Below, piece after piece: positions 6,910-14,416 of a DNA stretch of 31,070 bases. The number at the start of each line of letters is the position of its first letter. The first letter of the stretch is position 1. The notes beneath the pieces were generated by a model that did no database searches, was not told where the DNA came from, and worked only from the letters and a program-made list of their open reading frames with translations. The DNA comes from JAGOSP01 sp964428075. Its GTDB lineage: Bacteria; Patescibacteriota; Minisyncoccia; Moranbacterales; UBA1568. The stretch covers positions 1 through 31,070 of the forward strand of contig CAYRWQ010000007.1 in the NCBI GenBank assembly GCA_964428075.1, written 5' to 3'. The position numbers and the translations under genes are program-made.

Positions 6910-7293
6910 CTAGCAACCAGCAAATGTTACACCTGTCGGTTGCACAGTGGCTGTACAAGGAGTCGCAAGTCCAACCGATGGAACCGTAAGATTAAACTGA
7001 CCAGTTCCGTTTGCCCCACAGATCGCAGGTGCTCCACCAGCAACAATAGTATAAGCAGCCACATACACGGTGCCACTAGTCGGGAGTCCCGGATTACCCG
7101 CGGTGATAACCGCCGAGTCACACTGGAGTATCGCAGCGGCCTGCATAGAATGGACCTGGGCTTTAAAAGCCGCTATCTTCGCCTTTTCACGAGCACTCGA
7201 CAGAGAAACCAGAACGATCGAGGCGAGAATACCAATGATCGCGATAACGATCAAGAGTTCGATCAGGGTGAAGCCTTTTAAATGTTTTTTCAC
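6910..7293 (-). CDS. type IV pilin, first of three tandem paralogues
   Basis: The 127-residue precursor starts at a GTG (7293) and reads MKKHLKGFTLIELLIVIAII: leader, cleavage Gly, and the assembly helix. Four cysteines (QCDS, ICGAN, PCTAT, C-terminal FAGC) align with those of the other two pilins. It is one of only two genes in the window with a strong Shine-Dalgarno (AAGGAGGTG about 7 bases before the GTG), and a TATAAT lies just upstream, so this is probably the most highly expressed, possibly major, pilin. Lies 123 bp after pilC. Ends with TAG. Confidence 0.93.
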   Translation of the reverse strand: MKKHLKGFTLIELLIVIAIIGILASIVLVSLSSAREKAKIAAFKAQVHSMQAAAILQCDSAVITAGNPGLPTSGTVYVAAYTIVAGGAPAICGANGTGQFNLTVPSVGLATPCTATVQPTGVTFAGC

Positions 7294-7328
7294 ATTCTCA
7301 CCTCCTTTCTTTTAAAAAATGATTTTCT

Positions 7329-7358
7329 ATTATAGAAACCCTGCTGGTTTCACTTCCA
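7329..7358 (-). promoter_or_regulatory. candidate internal promoter for the pilin genes with inverted repeat
   Basis: Minus strand TATAAT (7329-7334), a perfect -10 box; the -35 (TGGAAG, 7353-7358) is poor. The spacer is a perfect inverted repeat GAAACC-agcag-GGTTTC (7335-7351), which may be an operator for an activator or repressor. It gives a 30-nt leader to the Shine-Dalgarno of pilin 1. Confidence 0.5.
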
Positions 7359-7416
7359 TTATTTCGTGATTGTATGCCCGAAACTCTACACATCCCATAT
7401 ATCTTCATTCTCCGCG

Positions 7417-8625
7417 CTACAGCTTTCCAGCAATATCATAAATCGGCATCAAAATACCAACCACCATGATACCAACACCGATACCGAGGAACACAATAAG
7501 AATCGGCTCAATGAGTGAGGTCATATTACGTGTAATATTCTCAACTTCCGAGCGATAAAAGCTTGCTATGCCATCAAGAACCTTCGCGATTGATCCTGAT
7601 TCCTCACCGATCCTCACCATTTGAGAGACAATCGGCGGAATCACCGCGGAACGAAGTAATACCGTACTCATCGACCCGCCAGTCTTCACTTCCTCCGCGG
7701 CATGCAGAACCACCCCACGAAAAACTTGGTTTCCAGTAACATCGCTCACAATAACGAGTGCTTTCACGATTGGAATCCCCCCATTCAAAAGAGAACTCAT
7801 GTTTTCAGCAAAGCGTGTTATATAGACATACTTCATGAGCGTGCCAAATATTGGTAGTGTCAGCACAACACGGTTCCAATCCGCTTGCCCGGCCTCAGTG
7901 TTAATATAGTAGTAAAAAGAAGCGATGGCGGCGGCAATCGCCAAAAGCACTGCCCACCAGTACACACTCATAAAGTCTCCGATCCACATGAGAACCGCCG
8001 TATACCAGGGAATAGCTACCCCGAGGTCACGAATCATGCCTGTTAGTTTAGGGAGAATGAACGTGATCACCAGAAATCCAATCACAAATGCGGCTGTCAT
8101 CACAAACCCCGGATAGAAAAGGGCGCCTTTAATTTTTGCCGATAACTGATAGTTCTTTTCAATATTTTCTGCTACTACTTCTACCGACTTACTGAGCGAC
8201 CCGGAAACCTCTCCGGCTCGTACCATATTGACCATCAGTGATTCGAATACTGCCGGATGCTTTTGAAGGCTCTCGGAAAAGGAAGCTCCATCCTCCACAT
8301 CATCTCCTATTTCCTTAAGAATCATGCGCAAATATCGGTTTGGTGTCTGTTCTGCCAAGGTTTCCAATGCCGACACCATAGGTACGCGCGCACCCAGGAG
8401 CGTCGCCAGTTGACGAAACAATATCATCAACTCTTTTTGGCTGACTCCCTCCCATAACTTCGTTATATCACGCATCAACCCCATTTCACGCCGTTCCTCT
8501 TGCACCGAAAAGGGAATGAGACTATTACTCTGCAAAATACGAATCGCAGCATCACGACCTGGCGCTTCGACGATGCCACTTCTTTCCTGACCGGTCTCTG
8601 TTTTCGCGTTAAAGACAAATTTCAT
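7417..8625 (-). CDS. pilC: type IV pilus inner-membrane platform protein PilC
   Basis: Polytopic platform protein that couples the PilB/PilT motors to pilin assembly. The 402-residue product has two T2SSF domains: the first from about residue 65 (SQKELMILFRQLATLLGARV) and the second from about 265 (ITRFAENMSSLLNGGIPIVK). Three hydrophobic segments are visible: near 170-195 (GALFYPGFVMTAAFVIGFLV), around 220-240, and at the C-terminus near 375-395 (ILIVFLGIGVGIMVVGILMP). Length and domain order are standard. It lies 24 bp after pilT, and a 123-bp space with an internal promoter separates it from the pilins. Start context GTGTATG. Ends with TAG. Confidence 0.95.
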   Translation of the reverse strand: MKFVFNAKTETGQERSGIVEAPGRDAAIRILQSNSLIPFSVQEERREMGLMRDITKLWEGVSQKELMILFRQLATLLGARVPMVSALETLAEQTPNRYLRMILKEIGDDVEDGASFSESLQKHPAVFESLMVNMVRAGEVSGSLSKSVEVVAENIEKNYQLSAKIKGALFYPGFVMTAAFVIGFLVITFILPKLTGMIRDLGVAIPWYTAVLMWIGDFMSVYWWAVLLAIAAAIASFYYYINTEAGQADWNRVVLTLPIFGTLMKYVYITRFAENMSSLLNGGIPIVKALVIVSDVTGNQVFRGVVLHAAEEVKTGGSMSTVLLRSAVIPPIVSQMVRIGEESGSIAKVLDGIASFYRSEVENITRNMTSLIEPILIVFLGIGVGIMVVGILMPIYDIAGKL

Positions 8626-8649
8626 ACACGCTGTGTGGTTAGTACTATA

Positions 8650-9741
8650 TTACGTCCTCTCGGACATTTTTGTAACAAGCATTTGAAGATAGTCTGGGTT
8701 CTTCGCATAAGAAAAAGCGTCTTGTACTGCAACCAGACCCTGGCGGATAAGCTCAGCTAGGGCTCGATCAAGTGATACCATACCCTCCTTTAAACTCGTT
8801 TCAATTACGCCATCGACCTGATGAATCTTATTCTCACGGATCAGATTTTCCACTGCGTGATTCTTAAACATAATCTCCACAGCGGGCACTCTCCCGCCTC
8901 CCACCTGCGGAAGAAGACGTTGCGAAATAACACCCACCAAAACGCTGGCTAACTGCGAACGAATCTGATTCTGTTGATATGCTGGAAACACATCGATAAT
9001 ACGATCAATCGTCTGCGAACAGTCATTAGTATGTAAAGTAGCAAAAATGAGGTGCCCTGTCTCGGCGGCAGTCATCGCGGTACCAATAGTTTCCAGATCA
9101 CGCAACTCACCCAAAAGTACCACGTTCGCATCCTCACGAAATACCGCGCGAAGTGCATCAGGAAAGCTTTTAGTATCACGACCAACCTCACGTTGATTGA
9201 TAATGCAACGATCCTGATTGTATACGAACTCAATCGGATCCTCGATAGTGAGAATATGTTTATCGTAATTATGGTTGATAAAATCTATGATAGCGGCAAG
9301 TGTAGTCGACTTACCATGACCGACCGGTCCAGTCACGAGGACAAGTCCTTGCGAATATTTAGTAAAATTATAGAGTGAATTCGGAATATTGAGCTCCTCA
9401 AGGCTCCGAAGACGATCCATGACAAAACGCATGGTAATACTGATATATCCCTTTTGAAAGAAAATGTTTACCCGAAAACGCGCCCGTTCTTCGAAACTGT
9501 ATGAAAAATCAACATGCCCCTTCGCTAATAATTCCTCCTGTTTCTCTTCGGTGAGTATAGACTGTGACAGTGCCTTCGTATCATCTGGCGTTAAGACTTT
9601 TTCTTGAACGACCGGAACCAACTTCCCATCAATACGCAATGTCGGATGGCGTCCAACGACCAAGTGCAAATCAGATGCCTTCTGTTGCCCGACCAAAAAG
9701 AGAAGGCTTTTGATTCGTTGGTCTGCGTGTAAGTTTTCCAT
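8650..9741 (-). CDS. pilT: PilT-type pilus retraction ATPase
   Basis: Hexameric ATPase that depolymerises the pilus. The 363-residue product has the PilT N-terminal domain (ASDLHLVVGRHPTLRIDGKL), Walker A GPVGHGKSTT at about residues 137-146, the Asp box (LTIEDPIEFVYN), Walker B as VVLLGELRD, and the His box (GHLIFATLHTNDCSQTIDRI). The AIRNLIRE motif of PilT appears as AVENLIRENK. The P-loop GPVGHGKST differs from the usual GPTGSGKST in two positions but retains the Lys and Ser/Thr that bind nucleotide. Own promoter at 9789-9817. Start context CATATG. Ends with TAA. Confidence 0.94.
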   Translation of the reverse strand: MENLHADQRIKSLLFLVGQQKASDLHLVVGRHPTLRIDGKLVPVVQEKVLTPDDTKALSQSILTEEKQEELLAKGHVDFSYSFEERARFRVNIFFQKGYISITMRFVMDRLRSLEELNIPNSLYNFTKYSQGLVLVTGPVGHGKSTTLAAIIDFINHNYDKHILTIEDPIEFVYNQDRCIINQREVGRDTKSFPDALRAVFREDANVVLLGELRDLETIGTAMTAAETGHLIFATLHTNDCSQTIDRIIDVFPAYQQNQIRSQLASVLVGVISQRLLPQVGGGRVPAVEIMFKNHAVENLIRENKIHQVDGVIETSLKEGMVSLDRALAELIRQGLVAVQDAFSYAKNPDYLQMLVTKMSERT

Positions 9742-9788
9742 ATGTTCTTTTTTGTTTTGACTCTCGCGTCCATTCCGACCTCTCTGCT

Positions 9789-9817
9789 ATTGTACCCAAA
9801 AAATATATAAAACTCAA
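9789..9817 (-). promoter_or_regulatory. internal promoter before pilT
   Basis: Minus strand TTGAGT (9812-9817), 17-nt spacer, TACAAT (9789-9794), starting right at the pilB stop codon. It would let pilT-pilC-pilins be expressed apart from pilMNOB. Confidence 0.6.
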
Positions 9818-9818
9818 A

Positions 9819-11474
9819 TCACTCCTCATCAATCAGCAACTTGCCTTCTGTAGCCCGTTCGACCTCCGCAAGCGTCGTTATACCGAGCAATACTTTCAGA
9901 AGCCCATCTTCTTTCATACTGATCATACCCTGACGTCGTGCCTCTTGATGCAAATCGCGATCATTAGCTTTGTGATCAGTAATGATGACCTTCACAGCAT
10001 CCGTGATTTCAAAGGCCTCATAAATACCAACGCGACCCTTATATCCCGTCCGCCCGCAATCATCACACCCCTCCCCCTCATACGCTATGATACTCTGATT
10101 TGCCTTCAATTTATAAGCTTCTTTTTCTCCCAATGGAATCTCTTGATATATCTGCATAAGTCGATTGCGCTGAAAGTCCGTGATCGTCGATTGCTTTTTG
10201 CACTTCTCACAGATTCTCCGAACCAACCGCTGCGCTGCCACTACTTGCAACGACGACGCAAGCAAAAATGCCTCAACGTTCATATCTACCAAGCGCGGTA
10301 CGGCTCCAATGGCGTCATTCGTATGAAGCGTTGAAAGCACCAGGTGCCCAGTCAAAGCAGCGTGAATCGCCAGTTCAGCCGTCTCATTGTCACGAATCTC
10401 ACCAACCATGATAATATTCGGATCCTGACGCAGAATCGATCGCAACCCTACTGAAAATGTATAGCCAATCTCTGGTCGAATCTGACTCTGGTTGACTCCA
10501 TCAATAAAATACTCAACCGGATCTTCAAGCGTCACGATATTCCGCTCTTCCTGATTCAACATCTGAAGGAAAGCGTACAACGAAGTTGATTTCCCCGAAC
10601 CTGTTGGGCCTGTAATCAGGATAATACCGAATGGATCATGAATCTTATCCAAAAGGACCTTGCAGCTCCTCCCCCACAATCCAAGTGCATCCAAGTCACT
10701 AATATTGCTCGTCCGATCCAGAACACGCATCACGACCTTCTCACCTTCCATGACCGGCAATGAAGAAACACGCAAGTCCACCATACGATCGCTGCTTTCG
10801 AAATGAATGCGTCCATCCTGCGGCTTGCGTTTCTCGTCAATTTTCAGATTAGACAGAATTTTAATTCGAGACACCACAGCCCTTCCAACCTCAAGTGGAA
10901 AAACCAATTGCGACTTCAAAACACCATCAACCCGGAACCGAACACGGTAATTTCCTTCGATTGGTTCAATGTGAATATCGCTCGCACGACCATCAAGTGC
11001 GTATTTTACGATCACTTCTACCAATTTCGCAATTGGTGCATCCTGAAAAATCTCACCTTGAACATCTTTTTTCTGTTGCGCATCACTACTGAGATCAAAT
11101 CCTGACTCCGCACCTTTTTTGAGAGAAAGAATCGCATCTTGCAGTGCACGATCTGTTCCGCTATACCCCTTCATAGCTTCCCCAAAAATCGCCTCTGTCG
11201 TCTGAAAAATCTCAATGCTCAGAGACTCTTTTTCAGCCAAAAATCGTAACATGTTCATGGCATCCAAATCCGACGTATTCACCATCGCAACCCGAAGTAC
11301 AAGACCCTCCTTCTCAAAACTAAATAAGTGATGTCTTCGCGCTGTTGTCTCAGGGATAATTTCCAGAATACGTTTCTCGAGATGCTTCGGAAACTCTGCC
11401 AATACAGGAACACCCGACAGGACATCGGACATCATTCCCGGACTTGTATTCGCCGATGTACCTGCTTTTTCCAT
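9819..11474 (-). CDS. pilB: PilB-type pilus extension ATPase
   Basis: GspE/PilB ATPase that powers pilin polymerisation. The 551-residue product has an N-terminal MshEN-like region, the second domain (ASDIHIEPIEGNYRVRFRVD), Walker A GPTGSGKST at about 289-297, Asp box (VTLEDPVEYFIDG), Walker B (NIIMVGEIRDNETAEL), His box (GHLVLSTLHTNDA), and the zinc-binding pairs CEKCKK and CDDCGRTGYKGR that distinguish PilB/GspE from PilT. Length is normal. It follows pilO by 24 bp. The ATG at 11474 has context AATTATG. Ends with TGA, which overlaps the promoter region of pilT. Confidence 0.96.
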   Translation of the reverse strand: MEKAGTSANTSPGMMSDVLSGVPVLAEFPKHLEKRILEIIPETTARRHHLFSFEKEGLVLRVAMVNTSDLDAMNMLRFLAEKESLSIEIFQTTEAIFGEAMKGYSGTDRALQDAILSLKKGAESGFDLSSDAQQKKDVQGEIFQDAPIAKLVEVIVKYALDGRASDIHIEPIEGNYRVRFRVDGVLKSQLVFPLEVGRAVVSRIKILSNLKIDEKRKPQDGRIHFESSDRMVDLRVSSLPVMEGEKVVMRVLDRTSNISDLDALGLWGRSCKVLLDKIHDPFGIILITGPTGSGKSTSLYAFLQMLNQEERNIVTLEDPVEYFIDGVNQSQIRPEIGYTFSVGLRSILRQDPNIIMVGEIRDNETAELAIHAALTGHLVLSTLHTNDAIGAVPRLVDMNVEAFLLASSLQVVAAQRLVRRICEKCKKQSTITDFQRNRLMQIYQEIPLGEKEAYKLKANQSIIAYEGEGCDDCGRTGYKGRVGIYEAFEITDAVKVIITDHKANDRDLHQEARRQGMISMKEDGLLKVLLGITTLAEVERATEGKLLIDEE

Positions 11475-11498
11475 AATTAGTTTATACTCAAAGGAAAC

Positions 11499-12332
11499 CT
11501 ATTTGAAAGGATTAGTTTTCCCGAGTGGGCTTGCAGGTGGTAACAATGAAGTCGTACCCTGTTTATCCTGTCGAATCATGGCAATTTCCCCAAAATCAAG
11601 CTTCGCTTTGGTGAAAGCTATATCGCCAAAAGCAGAAGAGATCGAGACTGGAGGAAGCAAGGGAAAACTCACTGTGATTTTTGAATCAAGCAGATCGCCA
11701 CGTGTGCCCAATGATTTCTCGGTAATCACCCCTGTCGCATCTAAATGTGTCTCAATGGTCGCTTGCTCAATAGTGAAGAAACGCTGTGCATGCATCAACC
11801 GATCATAAAAACCCTTTGCAGACTCATATGACCCAACCGCGTTCACTGTCACCGTATACGCGCTTGGTGTGTACGTCCGACGAACTGGAGCGGTTATAAC
11901 AGCAGAAGGGTCAACGGTTGGAGTAAAGAGTCCCCCGGAAGCTTCGCCTCCCTCAACAGGAATATCCGGATTAATGTCCATTTTTTTCACATCTTCCACT
12001 TCAACCTCTCCCACTATGAGACCACTTTGGGTCGCCAAAAAATTCAACTGATCAATACCTCTCTCAATATCGGAACTCGCCGGAAAATATCGCTGTCGCA
12101 AAAACTCCGCATCTGTCAGATCTGATTCACTATCAGACTTTGCGGATGCTATCTGAGCCTTCATGGATCGAACGTTTGATACAATAGTCCCGAGAGAAGT
12201 AACCTGAGCGGTGACTCGCTCCGTCTCACTTTTCTTTTCAAACGCTAACAAAATGCTCGGTTTAATATACCCAATAGAGATTACCATGATACCGATAATC
12301 ATGAGTGGGATAGCCAAAAGTTTCAAACTCAT
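11499..12332 (-). CDS. pilO: PilO-like pilus alignment protein
   Basis: Bitopic inner-membrane protein that pairs with PilN in the alignment complex. Weak sequence similarity is usual for this family; the call rests on position and architecture. The 277-residue product has one N-terminal transmembrane segment (residues about 5-30, LLAIPLMIIGIMVISIGYI), a coiled coil of about 50 residues, then a ferredoxin-like periplasmic domain with YTPSAYTVTVNAVGSYESAK followed by GFYDRLMHAQRFFTIEQATI, the typical PilO pattern. Longer than average because of a C-terminal Pro/Ser/Thr-rich tail. Between pilN and pilB. Ends with TAG. Confidence 0.75.
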   Translation of the reverse strand: MSLKLLAIPLMIIGIMVISIGYIKPSILLAFEKKSETERVTAQVTSLGTIVSNVRSMKAQIASAKSDSESDLTDAEFLRQRYFPASSDIERGIDQLNFLATQSGLIVGEVEVEDVKKMDINPDIPVEGGEASGGLFTPTVDPSAVITAPVRRTYTPSAYTVTVNAVGSYESAKGFYDRLMHAQRFFTIEQATIETHLDATGVITEKSLGTRGDLLDSKITVSFPLLPPVSISSAFGDIAFTKAKLDFGEIAMIRQDKQGTTSLLPPASPLGKTNPFK

Positions 12333-12364
12333 ATATGTATTATTTTATATATCGGGTTATATAA

Positions 12365-12928
12365 TTATTTTCCGCTCCAAATTGCTTCGAACTCAAACGA
12401 GACACCACTCGCGGCACTAATATCACCCGACTTTGTAACATCTTTCTTTTCACGAGTCAGTGCGGCAACCTTCGTGTCGGAGAATGACCCAGATGCCTTG
12501 AATGCCATAAGCTGTTGCGCCACCTCCTTGTATCCAGGCGCTATCCCCTTGATCAGAACGATGCCCCTCTCGTTATCATAGTCGAAAGCCATCAAGTAAT
12601 TGGCTGGTAACACGACTCTCTCAAGTTCTGTCAAAATCGACTGAGGAGCTACTTTTTTGTTCAACCCTTCATTCACCAAAAGAAGTCGAGCATCGATATC
12701 CGCCACCTGGTTCACCTCATCACCGGAGAGATTGGCTTTATGCTCTTCAACTTGCTGGCCGAGAGCCATGATTTTTTTATCGTATGAAGCAATAGTGACT
12801 CGGAGAACACCCCATATCGCCACCGTCAAAAGTAAAACACCAAAAACGATCCAACGCCCTCTCCCACTAGGCCCGCCCACGGCGGCAGACCTTTCAACAA
12901 TCGGCTGAGACAAATTGATTCCTGGCAT
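12365..12928 (-). CDS. pilN: PilN-like pilus assembly protein
   Basis: Bitopic partner of PilM and PilO. The N-terminus MPGINLSQPIVERSA resembles the INLLP peptide by which PilN docks into PilM; a transmembrane helix follows (about 26-46, WIVFGVLLLTVAIWGVLRV), then coiled coil and a small alpha/beta domain with VVLPANYLMAFDYDNERGIV followed by LIKGIAPGYKEVAQQLMAF, as in PilN. Length 187, normal. It follows pilM by 38 bp. Start context TTGTATG. Ends with TAA. Confidence 0.8.
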   Translation of the reverse strand: MPGINLSQPIVERSAAVGGPSGRGRWIVFGVLLLTVAIWGVLRVTIASYDKKIMALGQQVEEHKANLSGDEVNQVADIDARLLLVNEGLNKKVAPQSILTELERVVLPANYLMAFDYDNERGIVLIKGIAPGYKEVAQQLMAFKASGSFSDTKVAALTREKKDVTKSGDISAASGVSFEFEAIWSGK

Positions 12929-12966
12929 ACAATTTTTTTATTTTATAATCTTTAGGATTTATTATA

Positions 12967-14085
12967 TTACAATTTATTGTGAAATGCAGCTCCTAAACCT
13001 CCGAGAAACTTCTTCTCTTTCGCTACCTTCAGATGATTCTCGATGCCACCCAATACCAACCCAATAACCACCGCAAAAGAAGCACCAGTTTCATGAATCA
13101 TAGCCTGTTGTTTCTCGGTCGCCTGAATTTTTGACCAAGGATGTCCGATACTCACTGGTATCTCAAAAATACCAGAGAGATATTCTGGAAGTCCCGCCAA
13201 ACGAGACGACCCGCCGGAAAGGATAATTTCTGCTACTTTTGATTCTGGGCGTCTCTCTGCCTGCGATGCAATGATCCGCTTCGCCTCAGTAATGATCACC
13301 TGAAGAGTCGGAAAAACTACCAATGACTCACGTTGATTCAAAAAGTCCTTCCCACTCTTTTTTAGCTCCTCTGCCCGATCAGGAGAAACATCAATTGTAT
13401 CGGCAAGTGTTCTGGTCATATCCTTCCCACCCGTATCTATATTACGACTCAATTCCACCATGCCGTCTCTCGTCAGGATAATATTCGTCGCCCGAAACCC
13501 CAGATCAATCAGGATTTTCGCTCCTGATCCCGGGACACGCTCAATAAGAGAGCGCACAATCGAGAACGTCTCAATCTCAAGGAACTTCATATCCAGTGCT
13601 TCCTGTCCAATATACCGTTGATACCGATTCACTTCTTTCCGAAGCGCGGCCACCAACAGTACTTCCATGAGACTGTCTCCGTCACTTCCATTCCGTTTTC
13701 CGAGCACTTCCCAGGAAAGCGCCACATCATCGAGCGAGTTGGTCGGTACATACTTACGAGCTTCAAATTGCACTGCCTCGTTCATCTGAGATTCAGCCAT
13801 CACCGGGAACTCAACCAGTGTAATCAGTCCCGTATATGCCGGCATTGCCACGCTCACCTGTGTCGTCTCAGGCTTCATCTTTGAAATCAAAGCCTTCAAA
13901 TACAACCCTATCGCTTCATCATAGGTATAATTTTCATGCTTGATTTCTTCTTCAAGCTGTGTGAGATCGGCCACGCCATAATTCACAAGCACGGGCCTAT
14001 CGCCCACAAGTTCAAACTCAACAGCCTTCAAGGCAGAAGTACCAAAGTCAATTCCAAAAAAATGAGTATTCCGAAATAGCGACAT
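12967..14085 (-). CDS. pilM: PilM, actin-like pilus assembly ATPase
   Basis: Cytoplasmic actin-fold protein that binds PilN and links the alignment complex to the motors. The 372-residue product starts MSLFRNTHFFGIDFGTSALK, with the phosphate-1 motif GIDFGTSALKAVEFE, the phosphate-2 region ILIDLGFRATNIILTRDG, and the adenosine motif EIILSGGSSRLAGLPEYLSG. Length and motifs fit PilM. It is the first gene of the pilus operon, 22 nt after the predicted transcription start. The ATG is preceded by AAAAGGC, a poorly spaced Shine-Dalgarno. Ends with TAA. Confidence 0.95.
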   Translation of the reverse strand: MSLFRNTHFFGIDFGTSALKAVEFELVGDRPVLVNYGVADLTQLEEEIKHENYTYDEAIGLYLKALISKMKPETTQVSVAMPAYTGLITLVEFPVMAESQMNEAVQFEARKYVPTNSLDDVALSWEVLGKRNGSDGDSLMEVLLVAALRKEVNRYQRYIGQEALDMKFLEIETFSIVRSLIERVPGSGAKILIDLGFRATNIILTRDGMVELSRNIDTGGKDMTRTLADTIDVSPDRAEELKKSGKDFLNQRESLVVFPTLQVIITEAKRIIASQAERRPESKVAEIILSGGSSRLAGLPEYLSGIFEIPVSIGHPWSKIQATEKQQAMIHETGASFAVVIGLVLGGIENHLKVAKEKKFLGGLGAAFHNKL

Positions 14086-14113
14086 GCCTTTTCTATTTGT
14101 ATTTCACTTCAAC

Positions 14114-14143
14114 ATTCTACCACAATCCAAAAAAATACTACAA
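14114..14143 (-). promoter_or_regulatory. promoter of the pilM operon
   Basis: Minus strand TTGTAG (14138-14143), 18-nt spacer, TAGAAT (14114-14119) with an extended -10 (TGG before TAGAAT). Predicted start near 14107. Drives pilMNOBTC and probably the pilins. Confidence 0.6.
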
Positions 14144-14242
14144 TAACCCTGTCGTCGTATCAATACGTTTCAAGCCGGCCGCTTTTTTCAATACTCCGAC
14201 GCATACTCAGACTCCATACAATACTCTGCGTCCCAAGCTTCA

Positions 14243-14257
14243 GAATATCGAATATTC
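14243..14257. promoter_or_regulatory. perfect palindrome between divergent promoters
   Basis: GAATAT-CGA-ATATTC, a 6-bp perfect inverted repeat with a 3-bp centre, in the roughly 330-bp gene-free region between pilM and clpC. A dimeric regulator could bind here and influence either side. The rest of 14144-14341 shows no gene I can support; short open frames on both strands look random. Confidence 0.3.
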
Positions 14258-14341
14258 CAAGACGCACTCCGGAACACAAAAACGGGTCTCCATAGGATCC
14301 AACACATAAAGAATAGGTACATAACTGTGCCGTTGCATCAA

Positions 14342-14370
14342 TTGACAAGAAGCTCACAAAAAAATAGAAT
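14342..14370 (+). promoter_or_regulatory. promoter of clpC-comF
   Basis: Plus strand TTGACA (14342-14347), 17-nt spacer, TAGAAT (14365-14370). Predicted start near 14377, leader of about 40 nt. No CIRCE element or CtsR-type direct repeat is visible, so heat control like that of groEL is not indicated. Confidence 0.7.
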
Positions 14371-14416
14371 AGGCCTACGAAAATTCGTCACATTTGTTCA
14401 TCTATCAGTCACAAGT

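Larger units (their letters stand above)
6256..7275 (-). repeat. triplicated 99-bp block encoding the pilin N-terminal helix
   Basis: The DNA for the assembly helix (from GFTLIELL to SSAREKAK, 33 codons) recurs nearly unchanged at 6256-6354, 6741-6839 and 7177-7275, with only scattered third-base differences, while the rest of each pilin has diverged strongly. It marks recent duplication or gene conversion. Confidence 0.85.

Noticed and set aside
14160..14357. 65-codon open frame on the minus strand in the pilM/clpC intergenic region
   Set aside because: No Shine-Dalgarno, no family resemblance, Cys/Ser-rich random-looking composition, and it overlaps the clpC promoter.
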